From assembly GCA_046160865.1 (NCBI GenBank), contig JBJXHG010000186.1, forward strand, positions 1 to 7,630: DNA of 7,630 nucleotides, written 5' to 3'. Every line of letters starts with the position of its first letter. Position 1 is the stretch's first letter. Positions 1-4,928 of this stretch are shown in pieces. A program made the position numbers and the translations under genes. Source of the DNA: JBJXHG01 sp046160865 (GTDB lineage Bacteria; Planctomycetota; UBA1135; GCA-002686595). The notes beneath the pieces were generated by a model, which was not told where the DNA came from, did not search any database, and was given only the letters and a program-made list of their open reading frames with translations.

Positions 1-311
1 CCTGTCGCGGCGTGACGCCGGGAACGAACGCATTCTTCGTCCAGGGCGACGCGCGCGAGGCGAATGGTGCGGGCGTTCCGTACCGAGACGGCTTGCGCTG
101 CATCACGGGCTCGCTCGTGAGCCTCGGCACCGCGCCGAGCTGCGATGGCAACGCGACGTTCCCGCCGGCGCACGTGCCCTCGCTGTCCGTGCTCGGATCG
201 ATCCCGCCGGTCGGAGCGACGCGCTACTACCAGGTCCGGTACGCGTCTCCCGGTCCGTGCGCAACCGGCACCAACTTCACGAACGCCGTCGCGATCGAGT
301 GGGCGCCTTAG
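1..311 (+). CDS. C-terminal end of a secreted/surface protein (5'-truncated by window edge)
   Basis: The reading frame is open from the left edge (first full in-frame codon at position 3) to the TAG at 309-311, so only about 103 C-terminal residues are visible. The piece looks extracellular: rich in Gly, Thr, Pro and Ala, with Cys residues spaced as if to form disulfides (a Cys at the edge, then LRCITG, PSCDG and GPCATG). It contains a beta-rich core (SLSVLGSIPPVGATRYYQV) and ends in an aromatic strand (VAIEWAP). From memory, this pattern of a Gly/Leu-Arg-Cys segment, then RYYQVxY, then a final W-x-P is a recurrent C-terminal module of large exported proteins in marine Planctomycetota. Function of the whole protein cannot be told because the N-terminal part is missing. 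Its last 35 bp overlap the 3' end of the convergent glucosidase gene. There is no clean terminator; a T5 run lies at 341-345. Confidence 0.75.
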   Translation, partial: CRGVTPGTNAFFVQGDAREANGAGVPYRDGLRCITGSLVSLGTAPSCDGNATFPPAHVPSLSVLGSIPPVGATRYYQVRYASPGPCATGTNFTNAVAIEWAP

Positions 312-3066
312 CATTCGCGCGCTTCGGCTTCGTCGGCGCCTTTTTCGTCCGCCCCGACTTCGCACGCGGACGCGCCCGCTTGGACGACGGCCCGTCGCCG
401 TCGGACGAACACGAGCTCTCGAGCAAGTTCGCAACGAGCGCGGTCCAACCCGTCTGATGGCTCGCGCCGCAGCCGCGGCCGTCGTCGCCGTGGAAGTACT
501 CGTAGAAGAGCACGAGCTCCTTCCAGTGCGGATCGTCGCGGTAGCGCAGATCGTCGCCGTGCGCCGGCCGCCGGCCGCTCGCGTCGGGCACGAACAGGCG
601 TGACAAGCGCAGCGAGAGCTCGCGCGCCACTTCGCCCAGGTTCATGCGCACGCCGGATCCGGTCGGGAACTCGACCGTGAAGTCGTCGCCGTAGAAGTGG
701 TGGTAGCGCTCGAGCGCTTCGATCAAGAGGAAGTTGACCGGGAACCAGATCGGTCCGCGCCAGTTCGAGTTGCCGCCGAACAAGGACGTCGTCGATTCGC
801 CCGGCGTGTAGTCGACGCGGTGCTCGGTCCCGTCGATGTGGAGCACGTACGGATGCTCGGCGTGGTAGCGCGACAGCGCGCGGATGCCGTACGGCGACAG
901 GAACTCGTCTTCATCGAGCATGTACCGCAGGACGCGCTCCAATCGTTCACGCGACGGGATCGCCAGCATGTAGCGCTCCTGTGCGGTCGAGCGCTCCATG
1001 TAGCTCACGTGTTGCGCGAGGTCCTTGCGGTTCTCGAGGAACCAGCGCGTGCGTTTCTGGAAATCCGGCAGCTTCGCGAGCGTGTCGCGGTCGATGACTT
1101 CGACCGCGATCAGCGGGATCAGTCCGACCATCGAGCGCACGCGCAGCGGAATCGTGCGGCCCTCGAGCGTGATCTGGTCGTAGTAGAAGCCGTCCTCCTC
1201 GTTCCACAGTCCCGTGCCGCCGAGCCGGTTCATCGCGTCGACGATGTGCACGAAGTGCTCGAAGAACTTGGACGCCATGTCCTCGTACACGCGGTCGTGG
1301 GCCGCGAGCTCGAGCGCGATCGACAGCATCGTGCCGCAGTAGAACGCCATCCACGCCGTGCCATCCGCCTGCTCGAGCGATCCGCCGGTCGGCAGCGGTT
1401 TCGAGCGATCGAAGACGCCGATGTTGTCGAGGCCGAGGAATCCGCCGGAGAAGATGTGCTTGCCGTGCGAGTCCTTGCGGTTCACCCACCACGTGAAATT
1501 GATCACGAGCTTCTGGAACGCGCTCGCCAAGAAGCGCCGGTCGCGCTGACCGTGTGGCCCGCACTTCTTGTAGACGCGCCAGCACGCCCACGCGTGCACC
1601 GGCGGGTTGACGTCGGAGAGCGCCCATTCGTAGGCCGGGATCTCGCCGTTCGGGTGCATGTACCACTCGCGCAGGAACAGCTCGAGCTGTTGCTTGGCAA
1701 ACGACGGATCGATCCGTGCGAACGGAATCGCGTGGAACGCGAGGTCCCAGGCCGCGTACCACGGATACTCCCAATCGTCGGGCATCGAGATCACGTCGCG
1801 GTTGTAGAGGTGCAACCAATCGCTGTTGCGCCCCTTCTTGCGCGCCGGCGAAACCGCCGGTTGTCCGGGATCGCCCGCGAGCCACGCTTCGACGACGTAG
1901 TGATAGAACTGCTTGCTCCACACGAGTCCCGCGTACGCCTGCCGCGCGATCGCGCGCTCTCGGTCCGGCAGCGCCGCGGAGAGACGCGCGTCGTAGAACG
2001 CGTCGCACTCCTCGCGCCGCAGGCGCATCGTGCGCGTGAAGCCGGCCCCGAAGAGTTGCATCGGCGCTTCGTCCTTCGCCGCGAGCCGCAGGCGCACCGT
2101 GCGCGAGCCGCCGGCCTCGATCTCGAAGCGCAAGTGCGCGGCCGCCTTCGTGCCGCGCCGCTTCGGGTTCACGGCCTCGCGCCGCCCGCCGATCAGGCAC
2201 TCGTGGAACGCGTCCTTGACGTGCGCGCACTCGTTCTCGGTGCCGAACACGCGGCGGACGTTCGTCTCGTTCTCGGTGAACAGGAGCTCCTCGAAACCCG
2301 GTGTGCCGGCTTCGACAGCGAACCGGTAGCGGCCGAGTGACGGCTCCTCCGCCGTGATCTCCGTCGCCGACACCGCGCGCAAGCTCGGTCGCACGTCGCA
2401 GCCTTCCTGCGTGCAATCCCAGCTCCACGTGTTGCGAAACCACAGCGTCGGCAGCACGTGGAGGAGCGCGGTCTGTGGCCCCCGATTGGCGCACGTGATC
2501 TCGATCAGGATGTCGTCCGGGCCGGCCTTCGCGTACTCGACGAACACGTCGAAGTAGCGGCTCTCGTCGAACGCGCCCGTGTCGCCGAGCTCGTACTCGC
2601 GCTCGGAGCGCGAGCGGCGCCCGTTCTCCGCGACGAGCTCTGCGTAGGGAAACGCGCGTTGCGGATACTTGTAGAGCGCGCGCATGTACGAATGCGTCGG
2701 CGTCGCGTCGAGGTAGTAGAAGCACTCCTTCACGTCCTCGCCGTGATTGCCCTCCGGCCCCGTCAGGCCGAAGAGGCGCTCCTTCAAGATCGGGTCGGCG
2801 CCGTTCCACAGTGCGAGCGCGAAGCACATGCGACCTTGGCGGTCGCAGATGCCGAGCAAGCCGTCTTCGCCCCAGCGGTACGCGCGGCTGCGCGCGTGTT
2901 CGTGCGGGAAGTAGTTCCACGCGTCGCCGTTCGGCGAGTAGTCCTCGCGCACCGTCCCCCACTGCCGCGCGGAGAGATACGGCCCCCACCGCTTCCAGTT
3001 CTTGCGCCGCGCTTCGTCCTCTACGAGCCGCTGCGCCTCACCTCCGCGTCGAACCGTCTCTGCCAT
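277..3066 (-). CDS. GH63 family / MGH1-like glucosidase (mannosyl-oligosaccharide-glucosidase-like)
   Basis: 929 residues, close to the length of the long bacterial GH63-type glucosidases. These are (alpha/alpha)6-barrel inverting hydrolases acting on alpha-glucosidic or related linkages; the exact substrate here is unknown. There is no signal peptide, so it is probably cytoplasmic. The N-terminal signature (NWKRWGPYLS, RQWGTVREDYS, DAWNYFPHEHARSRAYRWGED, residues about 23-70) is typical of this bacterial subgroup. The barrel follows, with YPWYAAWDLAFH, a GLDNIGVFDRS segment, NWRGPIWFPVNFLL and a final CGASHQTGWTALVANLL. By analogy with E. coli YgjK (Asp501/Glu727), the probable general acid is Asp547 (in GLDN) and the probable general base Glu856 (in LFYEYFHGD); this mapping is by eye. 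The family homology ends near residue 887. A Lys/Arg/Pro/Ala-rich tail of about 40 residues follows and overlaps the convergent neighbour. The ATG at 3064-3066 fits the family start; it has only a poor GAAAG-like site upstream. Confidence 0.93.
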   Translation of the reverse strand: MAETVRRGGEAQRLVEDEARRKNWKRWGPYLSARQWGTVREDYSPNGDAWNYFPHEHARSRAYRWGEDGLLGICDRQGRMCFALALWNGADPILKERLFGLTGPEGNHGEDVKECFYYLDATPTHSYMRALYKYPQRAFPYAELVAENGRRSRSEREYELGDTGAFDESRYFDVFVEYAKAGPDDILIEITCANRGPQTALLHVLPTLWFRNTWSWDCTQEGCDVRPSLRAVSATEITAEEPSLGRYRFAVEAGTPGFEELLFTENETNVRRVFGTENECAHVKDAFHECLIGGRREAVNPKRRGTKAAAHLRFEIEAGGSRTVRLRLAAKDEAPMQLFGAGFTRTMRLRREECDAFYDARLSAALPDRERAIARQAYAGLVWSKQFYHYVVEAWLAGDPGQPAVSPARKKGRNSDWLHLYNRDVISMPDDWEYPWYAAWDLAFHAIPFARIDPSFAKQQLELFLREWYMHPNGEIPAYEWALSDVNPPVHAWACWRVYKKCGPHGQRDRRFLASAFQKLVINFTWWVNRKDSHGKHIFSGGFLGLDNIGVFDRSKPLPTGGSLEQADGTAWMAFYCGTMLSIALELAAHDRVYEDMASKFFEHFVHIVDAMNRLGGTGLWNEEDGFYYDQITLEGRTIPLRVRSMVGLIPLIAVEVIDRDTLAKLPDFQKRTRWFLENRKDLAQHVSYMERSTAQERYMLAIPSRERLERVLRYMLDEDEFLSPYGIRALSRYHAEHPYVLHIDGTEHRVDYTPGESTTSLFGGNSNWRGPIWFPVNFLLIEALERYHHFYGDDFTVEFPTGSGVRMNLGEVARELSLRLSRLFVPDASGRRPAHGDDLRYRDDPHWKELVLFYEYFHGDDGRGCGASHQTGWTALVANLLESSCSSDGDGPSSKRARPRAKSGRTKKAPTKPKRANAKAPTRSRRRS

Positions 3067-3224
3067 CGTTCGCTCGCTTTCGTGGTTGCGCGGCGGACGA
3101 TCCAGGTCGAGCCCCGCGATTCACGTCAGCTTGCCCCGGCGCGAGTTCGAAACCGAGCGCACGCTCGAACATTCGTGCGCGAGGAGCGACGACTCGTGGC
3201 AGCTTCGCGAGCGGGCAGCTGGAT
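3067..3224. other. Upstream spacer of the glucosidase gene, no gene seen
   Basis: This stretch should carry the glucosidase promoter (transcription leftward), but I cannot pick a credible -35/-10 pair in such GC-rich DNA. The only clear structure is a short palindrome, CGAGCG-CA-CGCTCG at 3154-3167, nested in a GTTCG/CGAAC pair (3145-3149 with 3166-3170). It could be an operator or just a chance hairpin. It lies about 90-120 bp upstream of the glucosidase ATG. Confidence 0.3.
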
Positions 3225-3405
3225 CTAGCCCGCATTTCTCACCACGTCCGTCGCGAGGACGTGGCAGCGCGTTCGGAGCAAGGCGTTGCGTCGGAATCGA
3301 CCGGAGGTGACCTACTTGGTCAGCAAGGATCGATTCCGATCCAACAACGCCGCTCCGAGCGAGTTGGCGCGAACGCAGCAGGACGTGGTGAGAAGTGCGG
3401 GCTAG
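3225..3405. repeat. 181-bp imperfect palindrome, MITE-like or remnant mobile element
   Basis: The two ends are inverted copies: 3225-3249 pairs with 3381-3405 over 25 bp with 24 Watson-Crick pairs and one T/G wobble (3235/3395). Symmetry continues inward on the same axis. TCGGAATCGA (3291-3300) pairs perfectly with 3330-3339, and TGACC (3308-3312) pairs with GGTCA (3318-3322) around a 5-nt apex. Between these, GGCGTTG/CAACGCC and CGGAGC/GCTCCG also pair after small shifts. The element starts and ends with CTAG; the tetranucleotide could be a duplicated target site, leaving a 173-bp body with CCCGCATTTCTCACC-type ends. No transposase is present and no ORF fits it. It resembles a non-autonomous, transposase-dependent palindromic element. 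The ends remind me of some IS1380-like termini, but this is recollection only. As RNA it would fold into a very long hairpin. Confidence 0.7.
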
Positions 3406-3435
3406 CGTGCCGGCAACGATCGCGCGGACCTCGTG

Positions 3436-3454
3436 GAGCGCGCAGTCCGCGCTC
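3436..3454. other. GC-rich hairpin downstream of the small membrane ORF
   Basis: GAGCGCG (3436-3442) pairs with CGCGCTC (3448-3454) over 7 bp around the loop CAGTC. It lies about 77 bp past the stop codon of the leftward small ORF and outside the palindromic element. It has no T tract on either side, so it is at best a weak or Rho-assisted terminator, or chance pairing in GC-rich DNA. Confidence 0.25.
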
Positions 3455-3476
3455 GCACTCGACGGCCGGCCGCGCT

Positions 3477-3554
3477 ACTCGCCGCGCACCGGCGCGTCCG
3501 GGTCACTCGCCGCGCGCCGGCGCGTCCGGGTCACTCGCCGCGCACCGGCGCGTC
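3477..3554. repeat. 28-bp tandem repeat, about 2.8 copies
   Basis: Unit 1 covers 3477-3504, unit 2 covers 3505-3532, and a partial third unit (22 of 28 bp) covers 3533-3554. Units 1 and 2 differ by a single A/G change (GCGCACC against GCGCGCC); unit 3 matches unit 1 over its 22 bp and then diverges. Each unit begins ACTCGCCGCG. Unit 2 holds a perfect 12-bp palindrome, CGCGCCGGCGCG (3513-3524). The unit length is not a multiple of three, so this is not an in-frame protein repeat. On the - strand the third unit contains the last codons of the small membrane ORF, and its TGA spans the junction of units 2 and 3. The other two units therefore duplicate the 3' end of that gene. Confidence 0.85.
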
Positions 3555-3713
3555 GAGCGGCGACTCGGCTCCAACGGTCCCGTGCGGGCCGGCGGTGACG
3601 GTCGAACGGTATTGCGCGAGCCCGAACAACGTCAGGGCGAGCGCCCAGACGAGGATGGAGATCAGTCGCGTCTCGGTTCGTTGCATGGAGTGGACTCGGC
3701 GCACGCTGGTCAT
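3531..3713 (-). CDS. Small single-pass membrane protein, unknown function
   Basis: 60 codons from the ATG at 3711-3713, or 51 from the internal ATG at 3684-3686 (MQRTETR...), which is an equally plausible start; neither has a good ribosome binding site. One hydrophobic helix (LISILVWALALTLFGLA, about residues 17-33 in the long form) follows several Arg residues, which predicts the N terminus in the cytoplasm and a roughly 27-residue Gly/Pro/Ala-rich tail outside. G or C occupies most third codon positions, as in the larger genes here, supporting real coding. I recognise no family. It may be a membrane anchor, a small regulator, or a lipid-associated peptide; nothing shows which. The reading frame ends with DAPVRGE inside the 28-bp tandem repeat. 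Confidence 0.5.
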   Translation of the reverse strand: MTSVRRVHSMQRTETRLISILVWALALTLFGLAQYRSTVTAGPHGTVGAESPLDAPVRGE

Positions 3714-4031
3714 CGGCCGACGGTTACTAGTGATTCGATGACGGCCGCGTGGAAGCTTTTCTCGGTCCTAGATGGGTCGACCGCGCTCTCCGGTTCCTGA
3801 ACCGGGAACTCGGCCCCGCACCGCGCCGTCCCAACGCTAGGACGCCGGCCGACCTCGATACGTGGCAACTCCGAGCGCCAGATTGCGCGAACTCGGAGCG
3901 ACGCCGATCACGTGCAGCCGTGGTGAAAGTGCCTACATCCGCTCGCCACGTGAGCCGGCGCAGCGCGAGCGGCTGCGAGTCGAGGCAAGCGAGCGCGACG
4001 TGCTCGCGCCCGCGACGGCGGCGGACGGCGG
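3714..4031. other. Non-coding spacer between dioxygenase and small membrane ORF
   Basis: I find no convincing gene in these 318 bp; open frames here are Arg-rich and look like GC-bias artefacts. Three hairpins are visible. GCGAGC/GCTCGC (3989-3994 with 4002-4007, 7-nt loop) lies 25 bp past the dioxygenase stop codon. CTCCGAG/CTCGGAG (3869-3875 with 3892-3898) has an inner CGC/GCG extension. CCGGTT/AACCGG (3790-3795 with 3800-3805) has a CCTG loop. None is followed by a T tract, so terminator function for the leftward dioxygenase transcript is only possible. The promoter of the small membrane ORF should lie near 3714-3780 but cannot be identified. Confidence 0.4.
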
Positions 4032-4808
4032 CTACTTCGGCCAGGCGCTCCACGGCCGTACGCCGGGAACCTTGCGCGGGATGAAACCGGGGTTGCGCCA
4101 GAACACTTCCTCGCCGCGCGACAGCATCGGCGTGAAGTAGCGGCAGCCTTCGAAGTAGTAGTGCGTGACTTGGCTGTGCCGCGTGCGCTTGGGATCGAGC
4201 CGCGACGAGCCGCCGTGAATCAGGTTCGACGACCAGATGAAGGCCTGCCCCTTCTTCATGCGCGCGACCTGCGGCTTCAAGCCGTGCTTCTGGATGACGC
4301 GCTCGATCATGTCCTCGTAGAAGGGGTAGTTCGCCTCGGCCGGTTCCTTGCCCGCGTGATTCAAGTCGACCTCGGGCAGCTTGTTGCTGCCCGGGAAGTA
4401 CTGCACGGAGCCGTTCTGCTCGTCGACGTCCTCGAGCGCGACCCACACGCCGCACATGAACGTCGGCGGGCACGAGTTGAAGTGCACGGCGTCGGAGTGC
4501 GGGCGCTGCTCGGTTCCAACCGGGAAGTTGAGCGTCTGGAACGGCAGCGCTTCGCGGCCATAGAGCTCGCGCAGCGCGTCGAGCACACGCGGCGCGACCG
4601 CGATCGCGTGCGAGTTGCGGCTCTCGCGCCAGCCGTCTTGCACGCGCGTCGTTCCCTGATACCCGTCCGTGCGGTGATTGCCGGCCGGATAGCGTCCTTC
4701 CATGTCTTGGACGACGCCGTCGATCACCTGCATCGGGATGCCGGGATCGATGACCAGGAACCCTTGATCGAAGAAGTGCTCGCGTTCGCGCGGAGTGAGG
4801 ATGGGCAT
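4032..4808 (-). CDS. Phytanoyl-CoA dioxygenase (PhyH) family Fe(II)/2-oxoglutarate oxygenase
   Basis: 258 residues from the ATG at 4806-4808, within the family's usual length. The start was chosen because MPILTPREREHFFDQGFLVID is the normal PhyH N terminus. An in-frame ATG at 4851-4853 would add 15 residues without homology, and no Shine-Dalgarno site decides. Enzymes of this family use Fe(II), O2 and 2-oxoglutarate to hydroxylate, and sometimes halogenate, small molecules. The metal triad is visible: His104 and Asp106 in RPHSDAVHF, and His198 in SNLIHGGS. An Arg 10-12 residues later (208 or 210, in KRTRHSQVTHYYFE) should bind the 2-oxoglutarate carboxylate. GVWVALEDVDEQNGSVQYFPGSN (residues about 121-142) is the characteristic strand before the product-side loop. 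All cofactor ligands are intact, so it is probably active; the substrate is unknown. It is cytoplasmic. It follows the propeller gene by 120 bp in the same direction and may share its transcript. Confidence 0.93.
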   Translation of the reverse strand: MPILTPREREHFFDQGFLVIDPGIPMQVIDGVVQDMEGRYPAGNHRTDGYQGTTRVQDGWRESRNSHAIAVAPRVLDALRELYGREALPFQTLNFPVGTEQRPHSDAVHFNSCPPTFMCGVWVALEDVDEQNGSVQYFPGSNKLPEVDLNHAGKEPAEANYPFYEDMIERVIQKHGLKPQVARMKKGQAFIWSSNLIHGGSSRLDPKRTRHSQVTHYYFEGCRYFTPMLSRGEEVFWRNPGFIPRKVPGVRPWSAWPK

Positions 4809-4928
4809 GGCGGAATCGGCTCGTTGGAAGGGCCGAAGCATACCCGAGAGCATCTAGCGCGTCAGTGGCGGGCGAATCACCCTGTCGTTCGGCGCGAGCG
4901 CGAAGGCAATCGAAGACGCACGGCGCGT

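Noticed and set aside
335..345. GGCGCC followed by T5 as an intrinsic terminator of the left + strand gene
   Set aside because: The only stem partner is a 6-bp self-complementary copy 27 nt upstream, and the region is coding for the glucosidase tail; too weak to list as a terminator.
697..2340. Long + strand open frame (547 codons) opposite the glucosidase gene
   Set aside because: Arg/Val/Glu/Ala-rich composition with no recognisable domain; it is the expected antisense shadow of a GC-rich gene whose own protein has clear GH63 motifs.
947..2989. Long - strand open frame (680 codons) in another frame of the glucosidase
   Set aside because: Extremely Arg-rich, no domain, and wholly overlaps the well-supported GH63 reading frame.
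3477..3554. Possible CRISPR array from evenly spaced repeats
   Set aside because: The 28-bp units are directly adjacent with no unique spacers, so this is a simple tandem repeat.
3724..3783. Cluster of restriction-site-like words (ACTAGT, CGGCCGC, AAGCTT, GTCGAC) suggesting vector polylinker contamination
   Set aside because: The intervening bases do not match the cloning vectors I know, the spacing is irregular, and both flanks continue in the same compositional style.
2811..3800. + strand open frame covering the palindrome and tandem repeat
   Set aside because: Ser/Arg/Ala-rich with no fold or conserved motif; begins inside the glucosidase gene and runs through repeats.
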